Shown in pieces: positions 52,796-61,645 of a stretch of 64,000 nucleotides of DNA. The DNA lies in the NCBI RefSeq assembly GCF_001426505.1, contig NZ_LMEV01000017.1, positions 1,000,690 through 1,064,689 on the forward strand, read 5' to 3'. Source of the DNA: Variovorax sp. Root473 (GTDB lineage Bacteria > Pseudomonadota > Gammaproteobacteria > Burkholderiales > Burkholderiaceae_C). Numbering within the stretch: the stretch's first letter is position 1; each line of letters starts with the position of its first letter. The notes under the pieces are model-generated. The model ran no database searches and had not been told where the DNA came from. It saw only the letters and a list, made by a program, of their open reading frames with translations. Made by a program: the position numbers and the translations under genes.

Positions 52796-52895
52796 GGGAA
52801 GTCCTCCAAAGCTGAGATGCTTCGCAGTATCCCGAGCGGCCTTGCGCCCCACACCGGCCTGGGCCGCCTCTGCGTGTGGGAGCGAGCCTACCGCG

Positions 52896-53486
52896 CTAGT
52901 CGCGGCCCGAGACCAGCAGGTAGCGGCAGGCCGTGGGGCCCACTGCCTTGAACACCAGTGGGCGATCCACGCCGTAGTCGAGGCAGTCCCCGGGGGCCAG
53001 TTCGAAGCTTTCGTCGCCGTACGCCACCCGCAGCGCGCCCTCGAGCATCCACAGGCACTGGCGGTACGGCTTGCCGCTCCATCGCGGGTAGCCGACCTGC
53101 GCCGCGCGCGGCAGCTCGATCTCGACCAGCTCCACGCCGCCGTCCGCGCCGCGCTCGGCGACCTGGCGCCGCAGGTAGCCTGCTTCAGGGTCGCGCCAGA
53201 CGTCCTGCTGGCTCTTCGTCCGCAGCCGCTGGGGGCCTTCCTTCTCCTCGGTGAGAAGCTGTGCCAGCGACACGCCCAGGCCCGCGGCGAGCCGGCCCAG
53301 CAGCACCGCCGTGGGACTGCTCTGGACGCGCTCCACCTTCGAGATCATGGCCTTGCTGACCCCCGACAGCTCGGCCAGCTCGGCCAGGCTGAGCCCCCGG
53401 GCCTGGCGCAGCGCCAGCAGCCGGGTGGCGATGAGCGTGTCGATGTGGCCGGCGGATTCGTTCTGAGGGGCTGGATTGTTTCTCAT
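52896..53486 (-). CDS. XRE-family regulator with C-terminal cupin domain
   Basis: This 196-residue protein has an N-terminal HTH (about residues 18-75, LLALRQARGLSLAELAELSG then KAMISKVERVQSSPTAVLLG) and a C-terminal cupin (SFELAPGDCLDYGVDRPLVF) that probably senses a small molecule. It is divergent from the GNAT acetyltransferase gene with only 45 bases between them. A perfect palindrome, TCTCATATGAGA, covers its own start codon, suggesting autoregulation together with control of the acetyltransferase. Confidence 0.9.
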   Translation of the reverse strand: MRNNPAPQNESAGHIDTLIATRLLALRQARGLSLAELAELSGVSKAMISKVERVQSSPTAVLLGRLAAGLGVSLAQLLTEEKEGPQRLRTKSQQDVWRDPEAGYLRRQVAERGADGGVELVEIELPRAAQVGYPRWSGKPYRQCLWMLEGALRVAYGDESFELAPGDCLDYGVDRPLVFKAVGPTACRYLLVSGRD

Positions 53487-53508
53487 ATGAGATTATTATT
53501 CTCTTATA
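53481..53508. promoter_or_regulatory. Putative XRE-cupin operator
   Basis: The perfect 12-bp palindrome TCTCATATGAGA (53481-53492) spans the regulator's start codon. A second half-site, TCTCTTATA, follows at 53500-53508, next to a TATATT box (53505-53510) that may serve the acetyltransferase gene. Confidence 0.5.
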
Positions 53509-53531
53509 TTGAACGAAAAAAGCGAAGCGCC

Positions 53532-54053
53532 ATGCACCTCATCCCCTGCACCGAGGAAGCCCATTCCGGTGCCATCCTCGCCATCCTGAACGAGGCCATC
53601 GTCAGCTCCACCGCGCTGTACGACTACAAGCCGCGCACGCCCGAGAACATGGTCGCGTGGTTCGCCACCAAGCGCGCCAACGGCTTCCCGGTGATCGGGG
53701 CGGTCGACGACAGCGGCAAGCTGCTGGGTTTCGCGAGCTACGGCACGTTCCGCGCCTTTCCCGCCTACAAGTACACAGTCGAACACTCGGTGTACGTCGA
53801 GGCCGGCCATCGAGGGGCGGGGCTGGGGCGCACGCTCATGGAGGCGATCATTGCCGAGGCGATCGCGCGCGACGTGCATGTGATGGTCGGCGCGATCGAT
53901 GCGGCCAACACCGGCAGCATCGGCCTGCACGAGCGCCTGGGCTTCGAGCACGCAGGCACCGTGCGGCAGGCCGGCTTCAAGTTCGGCCGCTGGCTCGACG
54001 TGGCGTTCTATCAGCGGATCCTGGCAACGCCGCTGAATCCCGTCGACGGTTGA
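53532..54053 (+). CDS. GNAT N-acetyltransferase, phosphinothricin/methionine-sulfoximine (Pat/MddA) type
   Basis: This 173-residue GNAT protein carries the acetyl-CoA loop HRGAGLGRTLMEAII and the Pat/MddA/YncA signatures FRAFPAYKYTVEHSVYV, AIDAANTGSIGLHERLGF and GFKFGRWLDVAFYQ. Such enzymes acetylate the amino group of glutamate-analogue toxins such as phosphinothricin or methionine sulfone. The start at 53532 fits the family; longer frames run back across the divergent regulator. The regulator next door probably controls it. Confidence 0.9.
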   Translation: MHLIPCTEEAHSGAILAILNEAIVSSTALYDYKPRTPENMVAWFATKRANGFPVIGAVDDSGKLLGFASYGTFRAFPAYKYTVEHSVYVEAGHRGAGLGRTLMEAIIAEAIARDVHVMVGAIDAANTGSIGLHERLGFEHAGTVRQAGFKFGRWLDVAFYQRILATPLNPVDG

Positions 54054-54056
54054 CGT

Positions 54057-55022
54057 TCAGGCCGGTGTCTCGGCGCTGGCCCGGTCGAGCATGTCGATGG
54101 TGCCCGCGTCCAGCTTGAGCTGCGTGGCCACCACCAGTTCTTCGAGCTGCGCCAGCGAGGTGGCGCTGGCGATGGGCGCCGTCACACCCGGCCGTGCGAT
54201 CTGCCACGCAATGGCGACCTGGCCGGGCTTGGCGTTGTACTGCTGGGCCACCTTGTCGAGCGCATCGAGGATGCGCAGGCCGCGCGGGTTGAGGTACTTC
54301 TTGGTGGTGTTGGCGCCGCGCGCGCTCTTGGCCGCATCGGCCTCGGTGCGGTACTTGCCGGTGAGAAAGCCCGCTGCGAGCGCGTAGAAGTTGATCACGC
54401 CCACTTCGCGCTTGAGGCACAGCGGTTCGAGTTCGTCTTCGAACACCGCGCGGTCGTACAGGTTGTACAGCGGCTGCAGGCTCTCGTAGCGCGCGATGCC
54501 CAGGCGCTCGGACACGTCGAGCGCCTCGGCCAGCCGCGGTGCCGTGTAGTTCGAGGCGCCGATGGCGCGCACCTTGCCCTCCTTGATGAGCGCGTCGAAG
54601 GTGCCCAGCGTGTCTTCGAGCGGCGTGTTCGCGTCGTCGTCGTGCGACTGGTACAGGTCGATGTAGTCGGTCTGCAGGCGCTTGAGCGACGCCTCGACGG
54701 CTTCGCGGATGTACTGGGGCGACAGGCCTACCTTGCCTTCGCCCATCGGCTTGCCGACCTTGGTGGCCAGCACCACGCGGTTGCGCTTGCCGCTGTGCTT
54801 GAGCCACTTGCCGATGATCGTTTCCGATTCGCCGCCCACATGGCCCGGCACCCAGGCCGAGTAGACGTCGGCGGTGTCGACGAAGTTGAAGCCGGCGTCG
54901 AGCCAGGCGTCGAGCAGCTTGAACGAGGCCGCCTCGTCGACGGTCCAGCCGAACACGTTGCCGCCGAAGGCGAGGGGAGACACCCGAAGGCTGGAACGGC
55001 CGAGCGGACGAAGTTGCGACAT
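54057..55022 (-). CDS. Aldo/keto reductase
   Basis: This 321-residue NADPH-dependent (alpha/beta)8-barrel reductase starts MSQLRPLGRSSLRVSPLAFGG. The catalytic tetrad is visible: Asp and Tyr in VDTADVYSAW, Lys in VVLATKVG and His in DLYQSHDDD. The group is AKR11/YajO-like rather than the aldose reductases. Its stop lies three bases from the convergent acetyltransferase stop. The substrate is unknown. Confidence 0.92.
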   Translation of the reverse strand: MSQLRPLGRSSLRVSPLAFGGNVFGWTVDEAASFKLLDAWLDAGFNFVDTADVYSAWVPGHVGGESETIIGKWLKHSGKRNRVVLATKVGKPMGEGKVGLSPQYIREAVEASLKRLQTDYIDLYQSHDDDANTPLEDTLGTFDALIKEGKVRAIGASNYTAPRLAEALDVSERLGIARYESLQPLYNLYDRAVFEDELEPLCLKREVGVINFYALAAGFLTGKYRTEADAAKSARGANTTKKYLNPRGLRILDALDKVAQQYNAKPGQVAIAWQIARPGVTAPIASATSLAQLEELVVATQLKLDAGTIDMLDRASAETPA

Positions 55023-55068
55023 GGCAGAGGGCTCCTGAAAGAAAAATGTGTGCGGAAAGGAAAGGTGC

Positions 55069-55668
55069 TCAGACGAAGCCTACCGCGCCCAGCGCCGCGC
55101 CGCAGCCCAGCAGCCACAGCAGATGGATGCGCGTGCGCCAGACCACCAGCGCGGCCACGCCACTGAGCAGCCACAGGTGCCAGGCCGGCACGCCGGCCGA
55201 CTGGTTGCCGCCGGCCAGCACCCAGCCGGTGGCGATGAGCAGCCCGACCACCACGGGCGCCATGCCCTGCTTGAAGGCGCGCACCTCGCGGCGCGTGCGG
55301 TTGCGGTGGCCCCAGCGCGTGGCGACATAGGTGAGGGTGGTGCTCGGCAGCATGATGCCGACCATCGTGACCATCAGGCCGAAGAAGCCCAGCAGCCAGG
55401 CCATGGGCCCGGCGCCGATGCCGCCGCCCGCGTTGAGCCCGACGTTCCAGCCCATCAATGCGACGAACAGCACATTGGGCCCGGGCGCGGCCTGGGCGAT
55501 GGCAACCGACGAGGTGAACTGCGCCTCGGTGAGCCAGCCGTGCTGGGCCACGAGGTAGCGGTGCATGTCGGGCACCGTGGTGATCGCGCCGCTGATCGAC
55601 AGCAGCGACAGCAGCAGGTACTGGCCGAAAAGCCCGAGCCAGTCATGCCATTGCATCACGATGGTCAT
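55069..55668 (-). CDS. chrA: Chromate transporter, second half (short-chain ChrA)
   Basis: This 199-residue membrane protein has about six hydrophobic segments and the ChrA signature QAAPGPNVLFVALMGWNVG near residue 58. It follows the other half-size ChrA gene with an ATGA overlap, so the two short proteins together make the equivalent of one long ChrA with two homologous domains. Members export chromate; many uncharacterised ones may transport other anions. Confidence 0.88.
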   Translation of the reverse strand: MTIVMQWHDWLGLFGQYLLLSLLSISGAITTVPDMHRYLVAQHGWLTEAQFTSSVAIAQAAPGPNVLFVALMGWNVGLNAGGGIGAGPMAWLLGFFGLMVTMVGIMLPSTTLTYVATRWGHRNRTRREVRAFKQGMAPVVVGLLIATGWVLAGGNQSAGVPAWHLWLLSGVAALVVWRTRIHLLWLLGCGAALGAVGFV

Positions 55669-56255
55669 GGCGCGATCCTTCGCCAGGTCCACACGCACGC
55701 CACCCCGCCCACCGCCAGCAACACCCAGCCCAGTGGAATCTTCAGCAGCGCGATGGCCGCGAACACCAGCGCCACGAACACGAGGCAGGTGGCAAAGCCC
55801 AGCGGGTGCTTGCGCAACTGCGGGATCAGCTTGATGCCCGTGGCGGCGATGAGCCCGCCCGACACCGCGCCCATGCCGCGCAGCGCGGCCGCCACCTGCG
55901 GGTTGCCGGCGTAGTGCGCGTAGAGCACGGCCAGCGCGAGGATCACGAACAGCGGCACGGTGAGCATGCCCGCCACCGCGGCGATGGCACCGCGCAGGCC
56001 GAAGTAGCGGTCGCCGATCATCAGCGCGAGGTTGATCACGTTCGGCCCGGGCATCACTTGCGCCACGGCCCAGTCCTCGAGGAACTGGTCGGGCGTGAGC
56101 CACTTCTTCTTTTCGACCATCTCGCGCTGGACGATGGCGAGGACGCCGCCGAAGCCCTGCAGCGCGAGCCAGGTGAATGAAACAAAAAGGTCGCGTGGCG
56201 ACGCGGGCTGCGGGTGGTCGGGCGGCGTGGCCGCGGCGGGAGCGGGCGGGAGCAT
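55665..56255 (-). CDS. chrA: Chromate transporter, first half (short-chain ChrA)
   Basis: This 196-residue membrane protein has a Pro-rich N-terminus, then the ChrA domain with LALQGFGGVLAIVQREMV and AQVMPGPNVINLALMIGDRYFG. The two halves share the PGPN motif, showing a common origin and opposite topology as in paired short-chain ChrA proteins. No chromate regulator (ChrB) gene is next to it, so the real substrate is open. Confidence 0.88.
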   Translation of the reverse strand: MLPPAPAAATPPDHPQPASPRDLFVSFTWLALQGFGGVLAIVQREMVEKKKWLTPDQFLEDWAVAQVMPGPNVINLALMIGDRYFGLRGAIAAVAGMLTVPLFVILALAVLYAHYAGNPQVAAALRGMGAVSGGLIAATGIKLIPQLRKHPLGFATCLVFVALVFAAIALLKIPLGWVLLAVGGVACVWTWRRIAP

Positions 56256-56336
56256 GTGCCAGCGATTATCGTAGGCAGCCTGTCAACATGCCGGGCGCCG
56301 CGCTGACAGACGCGGGTCGCCCTCAAGGAACACTCC

Positions 56337-57266
56337 ATGCTCATGCAATTACGCGCACTCTTCGATCTCTGCCGACGCGCCTTCGCTTCCTGGTCGAACG
56401 ACTACGCCCCGAGCATGGGCGCCGCGCTGGCCTACTACACGGTGTTCTCGATCGCGCCGCTGCTGCTGATCGTGATCGCGGTGGCCGGCCTCGTCTTCGG
56501 CCAGGAGGCCGCGCGCGGCGAGATCTTCGCGCAGCTCTCGGGCCTCATGGGCGCGCAGGGCGCGGCGGCGGTGCAGGGCATGCTGCAGGCGGTCAACAAG
56601 CCGACCGAGGGCATCGTGGCCACGGTGGTTGGCATCGGCCTGCTGGTGGTGGGCGCGACCACCGTCTTCGGCGAACTGCAGGACGCACTCGACCGCATCT
56701 GGCGCGCGCCCGCGCGTACGCAGAACAAGGGCCTCTTCAACATGCTGCGCGTGCGGCTGCTGTCGTTCAGCATGATCATGGGCATCGGCTTTTTGCTGAT
56801 GGTTTCGCTGGTGGCGAGCGCTGCACTGGCCGCGCTGGGCAAGTGGTGGTCGCCGATGTTCGGTGCCTGGGCCACGCTGGCGCAGGTGGTGAACTTCGTC
56901 TTCAGCTTCGCGATGGTCACGGTGATCTTCGCGATGATCTACAAGATCATGCCGCGCGCCAAGGTGCAGTGGCGCGATGTGTGGGTGGGCGCGGCGGTGA
57001 CGGCGCTGCTGTTCACCGTGGGCAAGCACCTCATCGGCCTGTACATCGGCAAGAGCAGCGTGGCCTCGGGCTACGGCGCGGCCGGCTCGCTGGTGGTGGT
57101 GCTGGTGTGGGTGTACTACTCGGCGCAGATCTTCCTGCTCGGCGCCGAATTCACCTGGGTCTATGCGCGCACCTACGGGTCGATGAAGGACGCTGCCGCC
57201 GACCCCGCGGGCCACGCGTCGCCGACGCGCGACGCGCCGCTGCCCGCGCATGCCGACGCTGCCTAG
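56337..57266 (+). CDS. YihY/BrkB-family inner-membrane protein
   Basis: This 309-residue protein is of the YihY family (formerly called ribonuclease BN by error, and BrkB in Bordetella). It has about six transmembrane helices; landmarks are MGAALAYYTVFSIAPLLLI near residue 27, LFNMLRVRLLSFSMI and YKIMPRAKVQWRDVWVGA. The C-terminal ending is charged and Pro-rich. Function is unknown; roles in lipid or export processes have been suggested. Its stop overlaps the convergent DUF924 stop by three bases. Confidence 0.9.
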   Translation: MLMQLRALFDLCRRAFASWSNDYAPSMGAALAYYTVFSIAPLLLIVIAVAGLVFGQEAARGEIFAQLSGLMGAQGAAAVQGMLQAVNKPTEGIVATVVGIGLLVVGATTVFGELQDALDRIWRAPARTQNKGLFNMLRVRLLSFSMIMGIGFLLMVSLVASAALAALGKWWSPMFGAWATLAQVVNFVFSFAMVTVIFAMIYKIMPRAKVQWRDVWVGAAVTALLFTVGKHLIGLYIGKSSVASGYGAAGSLVVVLVWVYYSAQIFLLGAEFTWVYARTYGSMKDAAADPAGHASPTRDAPLPAHADAA

Positions 57267-57817
57267 CCGGCGAAGCCGCCTTCGTCGAGAAACTTCTGCT
57301 CTTCCGGCGTGGACGTGCGCCCGAGCATCCGGTTGCGGTGCGGAAAGCGCCCGAAGCGTGCCACGATGTCGCGGTGCAGCACGGCAAAGCGCTGCGTGTT
57401 GGCGTCCTGGGTGGCATTGAGTGCGACCGAGCGTTCCTGCTCGGCCAGCAGCTCCGAGTGCATGAAGGGCAGATAGAAGAAGCGCCGCATCAGAGCGTCG
57501 GCCTGCCGGTCGAAGCCGGCTTCGACGGCGCGGCGCGCCACGGCCAGCGCGAGGCCGTCGGTGGCGAGCATGTGCGGGTTCTGGCGCCAGGCGTTGCGCG
57601 GGAACTGGTCGAGCAGCACGAGCAGCGCCAGGGCGCCTTCGGCGGTGTCGGCCCAGTGGTCGAGCCGGCCACTGGCCGCGGCCTGGTGGGCGGCGGCCAG
57701 GCGGTCGATGCAGGCGGCATCGAAGGCGTCGCTTTTCGCGAACCAGCGCTCGGGTCCGGCATCGCGCCAGAAGGCGACCACGTCGTATGCGCAAGGGAGG
57801 GTGTCGTCGGAAATCAT
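57263..57817 (-). CDS. DUF924-family protein
   Basis: This 184-residue helical protein has the DUF924 pattern: VVAFWRDAGPERWFAKSDAF, a central LLVLLDQFPRNAWR and FFYLPFMHSELLAEQERSVAL. The fold is TPR-like and the function unknown. ATG at 57817 is chosen; the frame extends upstream, but that part lies in another gene's territory. It converges with the BrkB-like gene. Confidence 0.9.
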   Translation of the reverse strand: MISDDTLPCAYDVVAFWRDAGPERWFAKSDAFDAACIDRLAAAHQAAASGRLDHWADTAEGALALLVLLDQFPRNAWRQNPHMLATDGLALAVARRAVEAGFDRQADALMRRFFYLPFMHSELLAEQERSVALNATQDANTQRFAVLHRDIVARFGRFPHRNRMLGRTSTPEEQKFLDEGGFAG

Positions 57818-57922
57818 CGTTGCATTCTCTTGCACAGGCGTGCGAAGAAGGGGCGCTGACCGACAAGGCCGCAGGCGGCGCCTGCCTATGCTGAGCGCTT
57901 TCATCCTCAGGAGACCCCGACC

Positions 57923-58375
57923 ATGAACAACAGCACTCGCACCCTCTGGCGCAGCACCCTCGTTGCGGGCCTGGCCGCCGTCGCGCTGGCCGGCTGCGGA
58001 ATGATGTCGAAGTCGAACGTCGCGAATTTCAGCGGTGCGATGAACGCGGCCAGCGAAGTGCCGCCCAACATGACGCGTGGCAGCGGCATGGCCGAGGCCT
58101 GGCTCAACCGCGACACCAATGTGCTCAAGTACAAGATCACCTATGACGGCCTGAGCGGCCCGGCCACGGCGGCCCACTTCCACGGGCCTGCCGCCGCGGG
58201 CGCGAATGCCGGCGTGGTGCTGCCCTTTGCCAATGCGGCCAGCCCCATCGAGGGCCAGGCCACGCTCACGCCGGCGCAGGCGGCCGACCTCGTGGCCGGC
58301 AAGTGGTACGCCAACATCCACACGGCCGCCAACCCGGGCGGCGAGATCCGTGGGCAGATGCTGCCGAAGATGTGA
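57923..58375 (+). CDS. CHRD-domain lipoprotein
   Basis: This 150-residue protein has a lipoprotein signal with ALAGCG (Cys25) followed by a CHRD domain: NFSGAMNAASEVPPNMTRGSG, the TAAHFHGPAAAGANAGVV segment and ANIHTAANPGGEIRGQM at the end. CHRD domains occur in chordin and in many bacterial surface proteins; the bacterial role is unknown. The gene has AGGAG upstream of its ATG. Confidence 0.92.
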   Translation: MNNSTRTLWRSTLVAGLAAVALAGCGMMSKSNVANFSGAMNAASEVPPNMTRGSGMAEAWLNRDTNVLKYKITYDGLSGPATAAHFHGPAAAGANAGVVLPFANAASPIEGQATLTPAQAADLVAGKWYANIHTAANPGGEIRGQMLPKM

Positions 58376-58448
58376 GATTCGTCCGGGCTGACGCAGCGAA
58401 AAGGCCCCTGGTCAGGTGGCTGTCGCGGGGCTGGTGTCCAATGACCGC

Positions 58449-59687
58449 ATGACGACGACACCCAAGAAAAAGCCTCGCGCCGCCACCGCTGCCTCTTCTT
58501 CTTCTCCCGCTTCTCACGCCGCACCACCCCATCCCTTCATCGCCCGCCGCGAAGGCATGCGCGCCGCCCGCAAGGCGCTGGTGCTGCAGGGCGGCGGTGC
58601 GCTCGGCGCGTACCAGGCGGGCGTGTATGCCGCGCTCAGCGAAACCGACCTGCAGCCGCACTGGATCGCGGGCGTGTCGATCGGCGCCATCAACGCCGCA
58701 CTCATCGCAGGCAACGCGCCCGCGCAGCGGGTCGACCGGCTGCGCGAGTTCTGGCACCTGGTGTCTTCAGGGCCGGCGCAGCGCCTGCCGTCGTGGCTCG
58801 GCGACCGTGCCACGCAGAACCAGTGGAGCGCCACCATGGCCTCGCTCGTCGGCATTCCGGGCTTCTTCGAGCCGCGCTATTCGCCGGCCTTGCTGATGGG
58901 TGGCGCCGCGCCGCTCCTGAGCTACTACGACACCTCGCCGCTCAAGGCCACGCTGGAACGGCTCATCGACTTCGACCGCATCAACGCCTGCGAGGCGCGC
59001 TTCAGCGTGGGCGCGGTCAACGTGCGCACGGGCAACTCGGTGTACTTCGACAACACGCGCCAGCGCATCGGCCCGGAGCACATCATGGCGAGCGGCGCAC
59101 TGCCACCGGGCTTTGCGCCCGTGCACATCGACGGAGACGATTACTGGGACGGCGGCATCGTGTCGAACACGCCGCTGCAGTACGTGCTCGACACGCATCC
59201 GCGCTCCGAGGCGCTGGTGGTGCTGCAGGTCGACCTGTTCAATGCGCGCGGCGACATGCCGCACACGCTGTCGGGCGTGATGGAGCGCCAGAAGGACATC
59301 ACCTACTCGAGCCGCACGCGCATGAACACCGACGCGCTGGCGGCCAACATGAACCTGCAGCAGGCCATTGCCGACCTCATCGCCAAGCTCCCGCCGGGCC
59401 TGCGCAACGACCCGAGCGTGGTCGAGGTGCAGGCGCAGCTCACGCACGAGCCGATCGACATCTTTCACCTGATCTACCGCGACAAGTCGTACGAGCTGGA
59501 GTCGAAGGACTACGAGTTCTCGCGCGCCGCGGTGGAGGAGCACTGGGAATCGGGCGTGCGCGACATGGGCAAGACGCTCGCGCACCCCGAGACACTGCGC
59601 GCCGACGCCACGGTGAACGGCGTGACCACCTTCGACCTCGGCGAGCCGGGCACCGGGCGCATCAAGCGGCCGGGGCTGTCCCGCTGA
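58449..59687 (+). CDS. Patatin-like phospholipase
   Basis: This 412-residue patatin-domain protein has the oxyanion loop GGGALGAYQAG, the nucleophile Ser77 in GVSIGAINAAL and the catalytic Asp234 in YWDGGIVSNTP, forming the Ser-Asp dyad. The N-terminus is a Lys/Ala/Ser-rich stretch without a signal peptide, and the C-terminal part ends in FDLGEPGTGRIKRP. The related DUF3734 domain after the patatin core is typical of this subgroup, which is often found next to 3-hydroxybutyrate dehydrogenase, as here. Confidence 0.92.
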   Translation: MTTTPKKKPRAATAASSSSPASHAAPPHPFIARREGMRAARKALVLQGGGALGAYQAGVYAALSETDLQPHWIAGVSIGAINAALIAGNAPAQRVDRLREFWHLVSSGPAQRLPSWLGDRATQNQWSATMASLVGIPGFFEPRYSPALLMGGAAPLLSYYDTSPLKATLERLIDFDRINACEARFSVGAVNVRTGNSVYFDNTRQRIGPEHIMASGALPPGFAPVHIDGDDYWDGGIVSNTPLQYVLDTHPRSEALVVLQVDLFNARGDMPHTLSGVMERQKDITYSSRTRMNTDALAANMNLQQAIADLIAKLPPGLRNDPSVVEVQAQLTHEPIDIFHLIYRDKSYELESKDYEFSRAAVEEHWESGVRDMGKTLAHPETLRADATVNGVTTFDLGEPGTGRIKRPGLSR

Positions 59688-59697
59688 GGGACGGCAG

Positions 59698-59730
59698 CCG
59701 GGCGGTTGCCCGGTTCTTGCTCGCTTTTTT
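59698..59730 (+). terminator. Weak terminator-like hairpin after the patatin gene
   Basis: CCGGGC (59698-59703), four bases, then GCCCGG (59708-59713), followed at some distance by a run of six T near 59725-59730. It lies just before the 3-hydroxybutyrate dehydrogenase gene, so it probably attenuates rather than stops transcription. Confidence 0.35.
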
Positions 59731-59760
59731 CCTCTCCACCACTTCCAAGGACGCTTCACC

Positions 59761-60543
59761 ATGCAACTCAAGGACAAGGTCGCCTACATCACCGGCTCGG
59801 CCAGCGGCATCGGCAAGGAAATCGCCGTGCTGTTCGCGCAGGAAGGCGCAAAGATCATCGTTGCCGACCTCAACAAGGACGCGGCCGACGCCACTGCCGC
59901 CGAGCTGAAGGCCAAGGGCGCGCAGGCCATCGGCGTGGCGGTCGACGTAACGAACGAAGACCAGGTCAATGCCTCGGTGGAAGAGGGCGCCAAGGCCTTC
60001 GGCGGCATCGACATCCTCATCAGCAACGCTGGCATCCAGATCGTGCATCCGGTCGAGGAGTTCAGCTTCGCCGACTGGAAGAAGATGCTCGCGATCCACC
60101 TCGACGGGGCGTTCCTGACCACCAAGGCCTGCCTCAAGCACATGTACGCACAAGGCCGCGGCGGCAGCGTGATCTACATGGGCTCGGTGCACTCGAAGGA
60201 GGCCTCGCTGCTGAAGGCGCCGTACGTCACGGCCAAGCACGGCCTCATCGGGCTGGCCAAGACGGTCGCGAAAGAAGGCGCGAAGCACGGCGTGCGCGCC
60301 AACGTGATCTGCCCGGGCTTCGTGCGCACGCCGCTGGTCGAGAAGCAGATCCCCGAGCAGGCGAAGACGCTGGGCATCACCGAGGAGCAGGTCATCAAGA
60401 ACGTGATGCTCAAGGAAACGGTGGATGGCGAATTCACCACCACCGACGACGTGGCGCGCGTGGCGCTGTTGTTCGCGGCCTTCCCGACGAATGCGCTGAC
60501 AGGCCAGTCGCTCGTCGTGAGCCACGGCTGGTACATGCAGTAG
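59761..60543 (+). CDS. bdhA: 3-hydroxybutyrate dehydrogenase (SDR family)
   Basis: This 260-residue short-chain dehydrogenase has the cofactor motif TGSASGIGKE, NAG in SNAGIQIVHP and the Ser-Tyr-Lys site MGSVHSKEASLLKAPYVTAK. The segment HSKEASLLKAPYVTAKHGL and the C-terminal SLVVSHGWYMQ are characteristic of bacterial 3-hydroxybutyrate dehydrogenases. It interconverts 3-hydroxybutyrate and acetoacetate in PHB turnover. The upstream patatin gene may release lipid or act in the same pathway. Confidence 0.94.
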   Translation: MQLKDKVAYITGSASGIGKEIAVLFAQEGAKIIVADLNKDAADATAAELKAKGAQAIGVAVDVTNEDQVNASVEEGAKAFGGIDILISNAGIQIVHPVEEFSFADWKKMLAIHLDGAFLTTKACLKHMYAQGRGGSVIYMGSVHSKEASLLKAPYVTAKHGLIGLAKTVAKEGAKHGVRANVICPGFVRTPLVEKQIPEQAKTLGITEEQVIKNVMLKETVDGEFTTTDDVARVALLFAAFPTNALTGQSLVVSHGWYMQ

Positions 60544-60546
60544 GCG

Positions 60547-61497
60547 CTACAGCTTCAATTCCCAGGTCTCACCGACCAACGGCTGGCCGTAGCCTTCGTG
60601 CGGCTCCGAATGCGTGAGCTGGAAGCCGCGCTTGGCGTAGATGCTGCGCGCTGCGGTGAGGCAGCTGTTGGTCCACAGCGTCATCTTCTTGTAGCCCTTG
60701 CGGCGCGCGAAAGCGATGCACTCGTCCACGAGGCGTCCGCCCAGGCCCAGCCCGCGCGCGGCGGGTGTGAGGAGCAGCATGCGCAACTGCGCCACCGTGG
60801 CCGACTTGCGCACCACGAAGATCGCGCCGACGCGCTCGCCGTTGAGTTCGGCGATCCAGCAGCGCTCCCACTCGGGCTGGAACTTGAGCAGGAACTCGCC
60901 CGCGATGCCCGCCACGAGCGCCTCGAAGCGGTGGTCCCAGCCGTATTCGCGCGCATACAGCTCGCCGTGCTGCTGCACCACCCAGCCGATGTCGCCGGGC
61001 GCCGGGACGCGCAGCACGGCGGCCTGGGGCCGGGCCGGTGGCGTGGCCGGGTCGAGCAGCGACTGCACGGTGCCCATGGCCTGCACCAGCTGGTTTTGCT
61101 GCGCCGGCGGCAGCGCGGCGAGCAGGGCGGCGGCTTCGTCGCGCGATTTCTGTTGCAACGGCGCAAACGCCGCGTGGCCGGCTTCCGTGAGGCGCAGCAC
61201 GCTCTGGCGCGCGTCGCGGGCGTGCGGCTCGCGCGTGAGCCAGCCCTGGGTTTCGAAGCGACGCAGGATGCGGCTGAGGTAGCCGGCGTCGAAGCCCAGG
61301 TCGCGCCCGATCTCGCTGGCGACCGGGGTTTCGCGGTGCGCCAGCTCGTAGAGCACGCGCACATCGGTCAGCGACATCTCGCTGCCGAGGTAGGGGTCGA
61401 GGGCGCCGATGCGGCGCGTGTAGAAGCGGTTGAACTGGCGGATGGCCTTGACGGCAAGCGGATCGACGGGGCTGGCAGAAACGTTCATGGTTGCCAT
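60547..61497 (-). CDS. Bifunctional MarR-type regulator / GNAT acetyltransferase fusion
   Basis: Residues 1-145 are a MarR-like winged helix (LTDVRVLYELAHRETPVASE, then LGFDAGYLSRILRRFETQGW). Residues 155-316 are a GNAT domain (RMLLLTPAARGLGLGGRLVD acetyl-CoA loop). Such MarR-GNAT fusions are a known architecture. Several in-frame Met codons exist at 61488, 61497, 61503 and 61524; 61497 is a compromise and gives 316 residues. The inverted repeat at 61509-61527 lies just upstream and may be an autoregulatory site. It is convergent with bdhA. Confidence 0.88.
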   Translation of the reverse strand: MATMNVSASPVDPLAVKAIRQFNRFYTRRIGALDPYLGSEMSLTDVRVLYELAHRETPVASEIGRDLGFDAGYLSRILRRFETQGWLTREPHARDARQSVLRLTEAGHAAFAPLQQKSRDEAAALLAALPPAQQNQLVQAMGTVQSLLDPATPPARPQAAVLRVPAPGDIGWVVQQHGELYAREYGWDHRFEALVAGIAGEFLLKFQPEWERCWIAELNGERVGAIFVVRKSATVAQLRMLLLTPAARGLGLGGRLVDECIAFARRKGYKKMTLWTNSCLTAARSIYAKRGFQLTHSEPHEGYGQPLVGETWELKL

Positions 61498-61508
61498 TGT
61501 CATTCGAT

Positions 61509-61527
61509 TGATTGACTTTGGCAATCA
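61509..61527. promoter_or_regulatory. Putative MarR operator
   Basis: TGATTG and CAATCA form a perfect 6-bp inverted repeat with a seven-base spacer, between the MarR-GNAT gene and the ygiQ-like gene. Confidence 0.5.
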
Positions 61528-61645
61528 GATGCCGACCTTGCCGATCGCGGGGCACTGCCTGCCGGAGGCGACAGGGATGATGGAAAACCCTAAAATCAAG
61601 GGTTGCCCTTCACGGCGCCCACCGAAGCGCTGTTAACTCCCACCG

